From: Cyanobacteria bacterium FACHB-471
Lineage (GTDB): Bacteria > Cyanobacteriota > Cyanobacteriia > Elainellales > Elainellaceae
Reading direction: 5' to 3'
Assembly (NCBI GenBank): GCA_014695345.1
Contig: JACJOC010000086.1
Location: forward strand, 186,001 to 250,000
Length of the DNA stretch: 64,000 bases
Positions 43,446 to 51,855 of the stretch are shown here, piece after piece; within the stretch, counting starts at the first letter, position 1; every line of letters begins with the position of its first letter. The notes beneath the pieces are model-generated. The model saw nothing but the letters and a program-made list of their open reading frames with translations. It searched no databases and had not been told where the DNA came from. Both the position numbers and the translations under genes were made by a program.

Positions 43446-45245
43446 ATGAGCGTTGAGCGCTGCTACACTTCTGAATCCCTACCGTTTCGGTGGAAAAACG
43501 CCGAAGCCAGTCAGGTCGATCAGCGCTGGCTCGGCGGCATCATTCGCAACTCAGCCCCTTTCTCAGACTGGTGGACAAAGGCGCGTGTGGTGCAGCTTGC
43601 CTATAAGGGTGAGTATGAGGCTGATGCAAGAACCTATGCAGGCAAATCGAGTGAAGCAGCGATCGCTGAAGTGCTCCATCAGGAATTGCTGATCTACTGC
43701 CAGCTCCACAATGACTTTCAGAATCTGGGTGAATGTCACGAAAAATATCCTGGTTTCTGCCAAGAAGTAAACGAAGCGTTCGTGATCAAAACCCTGAATA
43801 GCTGGAAGCAAAAACAGTTTACTCAGGCAATCAGTCGCAACTTTGAGGTGTATGGCGATCGCCAGAATCCTCACGTTTACCTGGTCGTCAGCACTGCTTC
43901 TGTATCTTTGAAGGTCGAACGGCGGCTACCGCCCAACCATCGCTTTCGCCCCCTGTTCAACATAGACGAGCTAGCTCGGACAATTCAGAAACAGAATGTC
44001 AACACGCTGACGCTGCGGACTCATGGCTATGCCACCCCCGCTAAGGGCTTTTATGACGGCTTTGCTGAGGAGGCAGATGCCTTGCAAGGCACCAACACGA
44101 TTTCAGCGCAGCATCTCTACGTCGGCTATCACTGGCCCAGCGAACAGCCCTTCTTTAACCTGGGGCTGCTCAAAGACCTGGTTAGCAATGTCGGAATTTT
44201 GCTCAAATTTGTCGGCAGTCTTTTTGTCATCAGTTTATTGCCCAGCCTCCTTTTGGCATTGCTCTATGATCTAGTTTTACCCTTACAGGTTCGCTGGTAT
44301 TGGACTTTTCCAGTCATTGTATTTGTGCTATGGCTACTTGCTTTTGGGCTGTTGCGGGCAGTTGTCTATCAGCGCGATCGCTATCGAGCCATTCACTATG
44401 GTGCGCCTGATTTAGCAGAGTTCTTTTGGCGGCTCGATCGGGTTCTCAAGCAGCTTCAAGCCCCTGCGGCTTCCCTAAAAGAGTCGGTTGATTTACCCAA
44501 AAGCATTCGCACCAAAGTTAACCTGGTCGGACACAGCATGGGCGGTTTAGTTGTCGTCAACACCCTGCGCGTCCTGTCCGATCGCTTTGGTAAAGACGAT
44601 CGCGCCACTGAGCAAGAAAAGCAAATGGGCGAATGCTTGGATTTAGGCAAGCTGATCCTGGCATCTCCAGATATTCCGCTAGAACTAATTCAGGAAGGCA
44701 GAAATAACTACGTCCGCTCGGCAATTCGGCGCTGTGAGCAGATTTACCTGATGTCGAGCGATCGCGATATCGTCTTGCGCTACCTCTCAATCTTGAGCAA
44801 CTGGTTTACCGAACCCAGCATTGAAATGTCAGGTTTGCGCTTGGGCAATATCTACCTCAGACGCGCCAACAAACCAAAGGATATGCTGTGGATTCGCAAC
44901 GCGCTGCTCTCCAGACGGGCAGTCGAAGCAACATCTGCCTATGACTTGTTTGAAAGCTTCAATTATCTCGACTGCTCCAGAATGGTGGGTGTGAATGCGA
45001 TCGCGCTGGGGTTAAATCCATTCACAGCCCTACTGATCGATTTGGGAAACATCCTGCCCTATTTGCTGGGCAAGATTGACGTACACGGTGGTTACTTTCG
45101 GACTTACGCACCGACCTTCAAGTTCTTGCAATTCCTCATGCAAAATGACAATCCTTCTGAGGCAGAGATCCGTCAGGAGCTGGAGCGATGTGACCCCCAT
45201 GACCAAATTCTGCTTTTGCCCCAGCGCTCAATGGGTGATGACTAG
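43446..45245 (+). CDS. Membrane-bound alpha/beta hydrolase of unknown substrate
   Basis: A 599-residue protein. A hydrolase fold begins near residue 180 (LTLRTHGYATPAKGFYDGF), is interrupted by two membrane helices (about 250-310), and resumes with the nucleophile motif GHSMGG near residue 362. A probable acid is in SSDRDIVLRY (about 440) and a probable His in DVHGGY (about 552). The layout resembles the DUF900-type hydrolases. A lipase or esterase activity on membrane lipids is plausible but unproved. The gene lies 15 bp after the TPR gene. The start MSVERCY is at 43446. Confidence 0.7.
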   Translation: MSVERCYTSESLPFRWKNAEASQVDQRWLGGIIRNSAPFSDWWTKARVVQLAYKGEYEADARTYAGKSSEAAIAEVLHQELLIYCQLHNDFQNLGECHEKYPGFCQEVNEAFVIKTLNSWKQKQFTQAISRNFEVYGDRQNPHVYLVVSTASVSLKVERRLPPNHRFRPLFNIDELARTIQKQNVNTLTLRTHGYATPAKGFYDGFAEEADALQGTNTISAQHLYVGYHWPSEQPFFNLGLLKDLVSNVGILLKFVGSLFVISLLPSLLLALLYDLVLPLQVRWYWTFPVIVFVLWLLAFGLLRAVVYQRDRYRAIHYGAPDLAEFFWRLDRVLKQLQAPAASLKESVDLPKSIRTKVNLVGHSMGGLVVVNTLRVLSDRFGKDDRATEQEKQMGECLDLGKLILASPDIPLELIQEGRNNYVRSAIRRCEQIYLMSSDRDIVLRYLSILSNWFTEPSIEMSGLRLGNIYLRRANKPKDMLWIRNALLSRRAVEATSAYDLFESFNYLDCSRMVGVNAIALGLNPFTALLIDLGNILPYLLGKIDVHGGYFRTYAPTFKFLQFLMQNDNPSEAEIRQELERCDPHDQILLLPQRSMGDD

Positions 45246-45518
45246 GTGATGACTAACGGTTGATGGCTGATAGGCAATGGAACTTCAACCCAGAACTAGT
45301 GGCTCCAACTAAATTAATTTTTTTTGCGATCGCCTGTCTAAATTGTCGGAAAATCCTGGTGAGGTAAGAATAGAGCAGAGTATGGTGTTAGTATTTATCC
45401 TGCATCTACTCGGTTGACTTTATGCATCAGGTCAGGTTTAGTCGAGGGCTGGGTCAAGGGGTGAATAGAGTATCTGGTTTCGTTGCCGTAGTTTAACCGC
45501 AGCAAAATTATCAAAACC

Positions 45519-46163
45519 ATGAGCGATACTACGGCGTTTTTAGCTGGCTGTGCGGTCACAGGATTCGCAGCAGTGCTGTTGCTGCGAGCAGGTTTGCCGT
45601 TTTCGTCCCCCACTGAGATGCAGCCTTCTCCGGCTGTGACAGAGCAGCAGTCGCCATTACCCGTCCCCCCTTCAGCTAGCGGGCTAGGAGATTCTGATAG
45701 TTCTCAGTTGCAGCGAGAATTAGATCGACAGCGGGCGATCGCCGATGCTCTAGAAGACAAGCTAGACGATCAGGAAACGACCATCACAAGGCTAGAGTCG
45801 CGCCTGCAAAACCAGGAAGACGAGATTGAGCAAGTCCTGGCTCAGCTTCAAGAACAACAGCAATCTGTTGCAGATATTACGACTCGACGAGCAGATGAGA
45901 CTTCTCTAGATCAAAACTCCTCTCAGTCGGGTGTCCTCTGGATGGTGGGCGGTTTAGTGTTGGTGCTGATCGTAGGCGGCAGCGTCGTCTTTATTTGCGT
46001 CATCATTGTGTTGCTCTTACCCCAACGCCAGCCACCTCGAAACACCACTCACATCATTCATCAGCCCAACATTCCCCCCTCCTATCCCTACGTTGAGCAG
46101 CAGTTCTTACCACCTGCCCAACCTAGAACCCGACGCACCGATTACATCGACTACAACGGATAA
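45519..46163 (+). CDS. Hypothetical protein with coiled coil and two membrane segments
   Basis: A 214-residue protein. The N-terminal helix (about 5-26) is signal-anchor-like. A Pro-rich linker follows, then a coiled coil (about 62-120, ELDRQRAIADALEDKLDDQE). A second strong membrane helix lies at about 138-166 and a Pro/Tyr-rich tail ends the protein. I recognise no family. It is probably an inner-membrane protein whose coiled coil faces one compartment. A perfect hairpin (46183-46220) follows 19 bp after the stop. Confidence 0.65.
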   Translation: MSDTTAFLAGCAVTGFAAVLLLRAGLPFSSPTEMQPSPAVTEQQSPLPVPPSASGLGDSDSSQLQRELDRQRAIADALEDKLDDQETTITRLESRLQNQEDEIEQVLAQLQEQQQSVADITTRRADETSLDQNSSQSGVLWMVGGLVLVLIVGGSVVFICVIIVLLLPQRQPPRNTTHIIHQPNIPPSYPYVEQQFLPPAQPRTRRTDYIDYNG

Positions 46164-46182
46164 TTGGGTTACTGATTCTGAA

Positions 46183-46220
46183 GCATTAAGGGCGAAACCT
46201 GAAGGTTTCGCCCTTAATGC
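46183..46220 (+). terminator. Perfect 18-bp hairpin terminator
   Basis: GCATTAAGGGCGAAACCT (46183-46200) pairs perfectly with 46203-46220 with a two-base gap at the tip. It lies directly after the coiled-coil protein gene. Confidence 0.75.
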
Positions 46221-46245
46221 TGATTGCATTGATTGCAGTAGATGA

Positions 46246-46344
46246 CTTACAGCAATTTCCACTTGGATAAACCACGAATCCCTGTAAGGGCAGTTCGCGA
46301 ACTGCCCTTACGCTATGGCTTACCCATTGGAGAATGGCTGTAAG
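46246..46344. mobile_element. MITE-like repeat, family B copy 2
   Basis: A 99-bp element in the opposite orientation to the copy at 24482-24579. It has end CTTACAGCAATTTCC on the left and GGCTGTAAG on the right, shares the GGTTTATCCAAGTGGAAA and TGGGTAAGCCATAGCG blocks, and has a central palindrome around TTCGCGAA. Confidence 0.75.
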
Positions 46345-46428
46345 TGATGTTTCGCTACAGTCCGAAGTCACCTCGACTTTGTAGAATACGTCACATCAGT
46401 AATGCTCGATCGTGACTACGGGGACTGT

Positions 46429-47244
46429 ATGCATAGCTTTATTCCACCTAACAGGTTCTTTCCATATCTCACCTGGACTGAGGTTCAAGCGATGCCCGAC
46501 AAGGCAAATGTGGTGTTGCTTCAACCCGTGGGGGCGATCGAGCAACACGGCCCGCATCTGCCGTTGATCGTGGATGCCGCAATTGGGGTAGCGGTCTTGG
46601 GAAAGGCCTTAGAAAAACTGAATTCTGAGATTCCTGCCTATGCGTTGCCGCCGCTGTATTACGGCAAATCCAACGAGCACTGGCACTTTCCAGGAACGAT
46701 TACCCTGAGCGCTCAAACCTTAATCGCGACTCTGACTGAGGTTGCTGAAAGCGTGTATCGTGCAGGTTTTCGCAAACTGGTGCTGCTTAACTCCCACGGT
46801 GGACAGCCTCAAGTCATAGAAATTGTGGCGCGAGATTTGCACCAGCAACACGAAGATTTTATGGTATTTCCCCTATTTACCTGGCGAGTGCCTCACTGTG
46901 CAAGTGAGTTTTTTTCGCCCAAGGAAAAAGAACTGGGCATTCATGCAGGTGATGCCGAAACGAGCCTGATGCTCTCGGTTTTGCCCGACCAGGTACAAAT
47001 GCAGAAAGCGGTAGCAGAGTATCCTCATGGGTTGCCCGAAGAGAGTTTACTCAGCATGGAAGGAAAATTGCCTTTTGCCTGGACGACTCGTGATCTAAGC
47101 CAGAGTGGCGTGTTGGGCGATCCAACAGTGGCAACTAAAGAAAAGGGCGATCGCCTGCTTGACTCCGTATCTGACGGTTGGGTCCAGGTCATCCAGGATA
47201 TTTACAAATTTCAGCAGCCATCTGCCTGGAAAGGAAAATACTAA
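46429..47244 (+). CDS. Creatininase-family amidohydrolase
   Basis: A 271-residue protein. Metal-binding motifs include PVGAIEQHGPHLPLIVDA (Glu, His, Asp), LLNSHGGQ and IHAGDAETS. The family hydrolyses cyclic amides such as creatinine and is also found in flavin/deazaflavin and purine-breakdown contexts. I chose the ATG at 46429, with GGGGA at good spacing, over one nine codons upstream. A nucleoside transporter gene starts 28 bp after the stop, so the substrate may be a nucleoside- or purine-derived cyclic amide (inference from context only). Confidence 0.85.
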   Translation: MHSFIPPNRFFPYLTWTEVQAMPDKANVVLLQPVGAIEQHGPHLPLIVDAAIGVAVLGKALEKLNSEIPAYALPPLYYGKSNEHWHFPGTITLSAQTLIATLTEVAESVYRAGFRKLVLLNSHGGQPQVIEIVARDLHQQHEDFMVFPLFTWRVPHCASEFFSPKEKELGIHAGDAETSLMLSVLPDQVQMQKAVAEYPHGLPEESLLSMEGKLPFAWTTRDLSQSGVLGDPTVATKEKGDRLLDSVSDGWVQVIQDIYKFQQPSAWKGKY

Positions 47245-47272
47245 TCGGGACATCTACCACTACAGAAAGCTT

Positions 47273-48511
47273 ATGGAGCGTCTCATTTCACTGTTCGGGC
47301 TGCTCGTTTTCATTGCGATCGCCTATCTGTTTTCGACCAATCGGCAAGCTGTACGCTGGCGGCCCGTGCTGTGGGGAGTTGCGCTACAGCTATTTTTTGC
47401 CCTATTTATCCTCAGAACTCCCATCGGCTTTGCCATTTTTGAGTTCATCGGCAATTTAGTGACGCAATTTCTCAACTTTTCTGATGCAGGCGCATCCTTT
47501 GTCTTTGGTGAAAACTTTGAAGATTTCTTCTTTGCCTTCAAAGTTTTGCCAACTATCATCTTTTTCTCCGCCTTCATTGGTGTGCTTTATCACTACGGCA
47601 TCTTACAGCGCGTCGTCCAATGGATTGCCTGGTTGATGATGCGAACCATGCGAACCTCGGGTTCGGAATCGCTCTCAGCAGCAGGCAATATCTTTGTCGG
47701 GCAAACCGAAGCACCGCTGCTAATTAAGCCTTACGTTTCTTCCATGACTCAATCAGAGCTACATGCTGTGATGACGGGTGGGTTTGCGACCATAGCAGGT
47801 GGCGTACTGGCAGCCTACGTTTCCTTTGGTATTCCAGCAGAGCACCTGATCGCCGCATCCGTGATGTCTGCCCCCGCTGCTCTGGCAATTTCTAAGCTGC
47901 TTTACCCCGAAACCGAAGATTCACCAACAGCGGGTGATATCAAGATAAAAGTCGAGCGTACGTCTGTTAATGTAATTGATGCCGCTGCAAGTGGAGCGAT
48001 CGACGGCTTAAAGCTTGCCCTCAATGTTGCCGCCATGATCATTGCATTTTTGGCTCTGCTGGCAATGTTTAATGCTTTGTTGGGCTGGTTGGGCAGTTTA
48101 GTTGGTCTGTCCAACCTTTCCCTGGAGCTGATTCTCGGCTACTTGCTAGCCCCGATCGCCTGGCTGATGGGTGTTCCTTGGGCAGATTGTCTTCAGGTAG
48201 GAGCCCTACTGGGTAAAAGGACGATTCTGAACGAATTCATTGCTTATCTAGACCTGAGCGAACTGATTGGCGCGGGTGCCAGTTCCGCAGGCACCGAGGC
48301 AACCGCCACCATTTCAGAAGGAGCAGCAATCATTACCACCTATGCCCTCTGCGGTTTTGCCAACATCGGCTCCATCGGCATTCAAATCGGTGGCATCGGC
48401 GGAATTGCTCCCGATCGCCAACATGACCTCGCTCGCTTAGGCGTTCGAGCCATGATTGGAGGCACGCTAGCTTGTTTTATGACAGCAGCGATCGCTGGAA
48501 TGCTTCTGTAA
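47273..48511 (+). CDS. Concentrative nucleoside transporter (CNT/NupC)
   Basis: A 412-residue membrane protein with about ten helices. Signature regions are GNIFVGQTEAPLLIKPYV (substrate/cation site), MTGGFATIAGGVLAAYV, LLGKRTILNEFIAY and ALCGFANIGSIGIQIGG. CNT proteins take up nucleosides with sodium or protons across the cytoplasmic membrane. The ATG at 47273 opens the first helix. Co-transcription with the creatininase-family gene suggests joint salvage of a nucleoside or base. Confidence 0.92.
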   Translation: MERLISLFGLLVFIAIAYLFSTNRQAVRWRPVLWGVALQLFFALFILRTPIGFAIFEFIGNLVTQFLNFSDAGASFVFGENFEDFFFAFKVLPTIIFFSAFIGVLYHYGILQRVVQWIAWLMMRTMRTSGSESLSAAGNIFVGQTEAPLLIKPYVSSMTQSELHAVMTGGFATIAGGVLAAYVSFGIPAEHLIAASVMSAPAALAISKLLYPETEDSPTAGDIKIKVERTSVNVIDAAASGAIDGLKLALNVAAMIIAFLALLAMFNALLGWLGSLVGLSNLSLELILGYLLAPIAWLMGVPWADCLQVGALLGKRTILNEFIAYLDLSELIGAGASSAGTEATATISEGAAIITTYALCGFANIGSIGIQIGGIGGIAPDRQHDLARLGVRAMIGGTLACFMTAAIAGMLL

Positions 48512-48561
48512 AAGAGTTAATTTTTCATCCGCTTCACGCACGAAAGCTAACTTTTAAAGTC

Positions 48562-49332
48562 CTAGTCCCAATACTCCGGCTCCGGACCTAATTCTCCAAC
48601 TCGTCCGGGTGGCCAAAAGCGCACAGCAGCTCTGCCGATAATGTTCTCTCGTGGAACGTAGCCCCAGAAGTGGCTATCGTAACTGTTGTTGCGGTTATCA
48701 CCTAGAACTAGGTAAGAATCTTCGGGCACGACTTCCGGGCCCCACTGATACTCTGGTTCAGCAGCGATGTAATTTTCTCGCAGGGCTTGTCCGTTTACAT
48801 AAACTCGCCCTCCGCGAACTTCAATGGTTTCTCCGGGTAAACCAATAACTCGTTTGATGAACGCGTCTTTCATCGAGGGGTTTTCTTGTTTCAGCCGATC
48901 TGTCGGCCAAAACACCACAATGTCCCCCCGCTCAGGATTACTAAACCGATAGCTGACTTTCTCCACGATCAGGCGATCGTTGACTTCCAGGGTTGGCAGC
49001 ATCGATTCAGAAGGAATATAGCGGGCCTCTGCCACAATTTGACGAATCCCAAAGGCTAGAATTGCACTCAGTCCAATCGTCTTTAGCCCCTCTATCCAGG
49101 GATTTTCTGCGACTTTGTGATGTCCCCCCGGTGGCTCGGGAGCAACTGGTAACTGTGAGCCATCAGCCTCTGATGGGCTGATGGGAACAGGCTGATTAGT
49201 TACAGGATGAAGCTCGGCTTCTGGATTGGGGTTGTGGTCGGATGGAGTAGGCATTGAGGGCTCTAAACTATTAGCACCGTTGTGTTCACTGTGGTCAAAG
49301 TTATCAGGCACGGATTGCTGAAAACGGGTCAT
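48562..49332 (-). CDS. lepB: Signal peptidase I
   Basis: A 256-residue protease. One membrane helix (about 80-100) follows a long Pro/Asn-rich cytoplasmic leader. The catalytic Ser110 is in IPSESMLPTL and the general-base Lys160 in FIKRVIGLPGE. Further boxes GDIVVFWP and GDNRNNSYDSHFWG are intact. It removes signal peptides from secreted and thylakoid-lumen proteins. The roughly 75-residue N-terminal extension is longer than in many bacterial enzymes; a later in-frame start is possible (Met27). Confidence 0.93.
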   Translation of the reverse strand: MTRFQQSVPDNFDHSEHNGANSLEPSMPTPSDHNPNPEAELHPVTNQPVPISPSEADGSQLPVAPEPPGGHHKVAENPWIEGLKTIGLSAILAFGIRQIVAEARYIPSESMLPTLEVNDRLIVEKVSYRFSNPERGDIVVFWPTDRLKQENPSMKDAFIKRVIGLPGETIEVRGGRVYVNGQALRENYIAAEPEYQWGPEVVPEDSYLVLGDNRNNSYDSHFWGYVPRENIIGRAAVRFWPPGRVGELGPEPEYWD

Positions 49333-49568
49333 AAACTGTACTAGTCACAAAAATATAGCGATTTTAGGCACTAAGCTGCAGGTTTTAGGTTGAATCAGGA
49401 TTTTAGCCTAGTAGTTAGAGATTGCCTTGACCAGAATTTTGATTAGAACGTTAGAAAATTGGTCTTATAACTACTTTGTTTCTACTTCAACTGTACAAAC
49501 AAATTTGACTACTCGTAGAAACTATAGCTAATCATGTCTGATGTTACCCATCTGTTATTACCCATCTA

Positions 49569-49917
49569 TTGATTCGTCATGCCCAGATTTTGCTGCCAGG
49601 TGGTGAGTTTCTGCTGAGAGAGATGGAGGTTCGCGATCGCCAAATTACTCGCATCGCTCCAGACCATCTCTAGAACTATCTACGGGGGAGCGATCGCCCG
49701 TCCAGGAAATTGACGCACCGGGTCTGAGTTTGTTGCCAGTAGTGCTCGATCCCCAGGTTCGCTTTCGCGAGCCTGGTCTGGACCATAAAGAAGACTTGTT
49801 TACTGCAAGCTGTGCTTGTGCTAAAGGGGGCGTAACTTCCTGTCTGGAGATGCCTAACACACGACCGCTGACTACAACTTAGGCTGCACTGGACGACAAA
49901 TTGCGTCGAAACCTTCG
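49569..49917 (+). pseudogene. pyrC: Dihydroorotase N-terminal relic
   Basis: Reading from 49569 gives [20 protein letters not shown] then [11 protein letters not shown] and a stop at 49671. Shifting frame, from 49688 the DNA reads [55 protein letters not shown] and meets a stop at 49880. These are the first 100 or so residues of a cyanobacterial dihydroorotase (pyrimidine synthesis). The first metal ligand of DPxxHxREPG has become Arg. There are one frameshift and two in-frame stops, and the rest is missing. The relic ends where cysA (minus strand) ends, so it is a decayed, truncated copy. Confidence 0.85.
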
Positions 49918-50934
49918 TTAGATTGAGTAATACAGCGGGAATGCTTTAGCTTCTTTGGGTTTCACAAAAACTCGCTGCTGTGGCTCTAGTTTGAGTTGGT
50001 CAAAGCGATCGCGAGTCAAATGAGCCGTGACGACCTGTCCGTCGTCCAGCGCTAACTCTGCTTGCACTTCCCAACCCAGATGAATCAGGCGAGTGACTCT
50101 GGCGGCAACGGTAGTGCCGTTAGGCTGCGTTTCGATTAGTACGTCTTGAGGACGCAGAAAGACCTCTGGGTGAGCCGAGTCAAACCCATTCCCCTGAAAA
50201 ATATGGGACGTACTGGGCAACACATTAACCGGACCAATAAAGCTCATCACAAAAGCGCTAGCCGGATTGTCATAGATCTGGGCGGGACTGCCGACCTGCT
50301 CAACCTTGCCTTTATTCATAACCACGAGTTCATCCGAGACTTCCATCGCCTCTTCCTGGTCGTGGGTAACGAAGACGGTCGTCACGTGGACTTCATCATG
50401 CAGACGACGCAGCCAAGCCCGTAGGTCTTTTCGCACTTTGGCATCAAGTGCCCCAAAGGGTTCGTCAAGCAGCAGCACTTTTGGCTCCACAGCTAGCGCT
50501 CTGGCTAGAGCGACCCGTTGACGCTGACCGCCAGAGAGCTGAGAGGGGTAGCGATCGCCCAACCCCGCCAACTGCACTAACTCCAGCAATTCTTCCACCT
50601 TTGCTTTGACTTTCGCCTTGGGTGTTTTGCGAATCTCCATGCCAAAAGCGATATTCTTACGCACGGTCAGGTGCTTGAACAAGGCGTAATGCTGAAACAC
50701 AAAGCCAATGTTGCGGTCCTGAACGGTTTCATGGGTCGCGTCTCTACCCGTGAGAATGACTCTGCCTGTGTCGGGTTGTTCTAACCCAGCAATCAACCGT
50801 AGCAGTGTAGATTTGCCTGATCCTGAAGGCCCAAGCAGAGCGACCAGCGATCCGGTCTTAATTTCTAAATCAACTTGATCGACCGCTTGAAAGCTGCCAA
50901 ACTGCTTTGAAACATTCTCAATAACAATGCCCAC
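49918..50934 (-). CDS. cysA: Sulfate/thiosulfate ABC transporter ATP-binding protein
   Basis: A 338-residue ATPase. The Walker A is [11 protein letters not shown], the Q-loop VFQHYALF, the signature [15 protein letters not shown], the Walker [12 protein letters not shown] and the switch His [10 protein letters not shown]-terminal TOBE-like regulatory domain (about 240-338) includes [11 protein letters not shown]. The likeness to CysA is strong in the N-terminal [18 protein letters not shown]. It would energise sulfate uptake with CysT, CysW and a binding protein, none of which is encoded in this window. Alternative substrates (molybdate, polyamine) are less likely. Confidence 0.85.
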   Translation of the reverse strand: MGIVIENVSKQFGSFQAVDQVDLEIKTGSLVALLGPSGSGKSTLLRLIAGLEQPDTGRVILTGRDATHETVQDRNIGFVFQHYALFKHLTVRKNIAFGMEIRKTPKAKVKAKVEELLELVQLAGLGDRYPSQLSGGQRQRVALARALAVEPKVLLLDEPFGALDAKVRKDLRAWLRRLHDEVHVTTVFVTHDQEEAMEVSDELVVMNKGKVEQVGSPAQIYDNPASAFVMSFIGPVNVLPSTSHIFQGNGFDSAHPEVFLRPQDVLIETQPNGTTVAARVTRLIHLGWEVQAELALDDGQVVTAHLTRDRFDQLKLEPQQRVFVKPKEAKAFPLYYSI

Positions 50935-51123
50935 TGCAACCAGACCTCATGCTGAAGGGAAATGACCTTGATAGCAGCAAATTATCAGCACTTCATCTCA
51001 GTCCTTAAATTTGATGCTACTGTCTCACGCTCAACGATCCCCAGCTACTTTATAAATTTACTGTAGATTTATACCACAAATTTTCATAACTAAACGGTGA
51101 ATCGGTTAAGCAAGAATCTGTAT

Positions 51124-51810
51124 CTAGCTCCTTACTCCGCTGAGAGAAGGAGCCGGAATGGAGACGCTTGCTCGCTTAAGCCAGATAGCTCTCAGTCCAG
51201 CAGCTTTTGCGCCTTCATAATCTTCTTTAAAGCTATCGCCAATGTGCCATGCCTCACCGGGAGAACAGTTATGTTTCTGCAATGCGGTCGCAAAAACTTT
51301 GGGATCGGGCTTTGCAGCCCCCACTTCTGTGGAAATGGTGACCGAGCTAAAGAATTCGGCTAGCTCCAGAGCAGATAGGACGGCGTAAATACGAGAGTCA
51401 AAGTTAGAAACAACCCCCAGTTCAACACCCTGATCGCGCCACTGCACCAGCGTAGAGCGAATGTCAGGATAAACGAGCCAGGGTTCAGCTGTCTCGAAGT
51501 GGCTGTAGAGAACGGTAAAAAACGCTGAGAAATCAGTGAATTGGTCTAACACTCCGGCTTTTTGGAACGTTTGAGCGGCGATCGCCCACCACCAGGCAAA
51601 TTCTCGCTCTGGAATCTCTGACCGTGACACCCTCGGAAATGCCATTGGAGAGGCTGCCCGGAAGCTTTGGAAGAAAGCATTATCCAGGACTTCAGCCTCT
51701 ACCACTACTCCAAATTGGCGAGCCAGCGAACCATAAACTTCGCCCACACTGCCTTTCACGCCAAATAGCGTGCCAACAGCATCCAAAAAAATCACCTTGG
51801 GATGCTTCAT
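51124..51810 (-). CDS. HAD-like hydrolase (REG-2/HDHD3 type)
   Basis: A 228-residue soluble protein. Motif I reads FLDAVGTL, motif II GVVSNFDSR, motif III Lys in GAAKPDPKVF and motif IV HIGDSFKEDYEGAKAAG. The second Asp of the usual DxD motif I is Val here, which is typical of this subfamily and may reduce or change phosphatase activity. It is co-directional with ndbB and por (45-bp and 92-bp gaps), so the three may form an operon. The substrate is unknown. Confidence 0.85.
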   Translation of the reverse strand: MKHPKVIFLDAVGTLFGVKGSVGEVYGSLARQFGVVVEAEVLDNAFFQSFRAASPMAFPRVSRSEIPEREFAWWWAIAAQTFQKAGVLDQFTDFSAFFTVLYSHFETAEPWLVYPDIRSTLVQWRDQGVELGVVSNFDSRIYAVLSALELAEFFSSVTISTEVGAAKPDPKVFATALQKHNCSPGEAWHIGDSFKEDYEGAKAAGLRAIWLKRASVSIPAPSLSGVRS

Positions 51811-51855
51811 CAGCGTCTACCTACCTAGAGCAATAGCTAACGTTACATCAAGACT

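Noticed and set aside
49645-49860. Minus-strand ORF of 71 codons upstream of lepB
   Set aside because: It is the antisense shadow of the dihydroorotase relic read on the plus strand.
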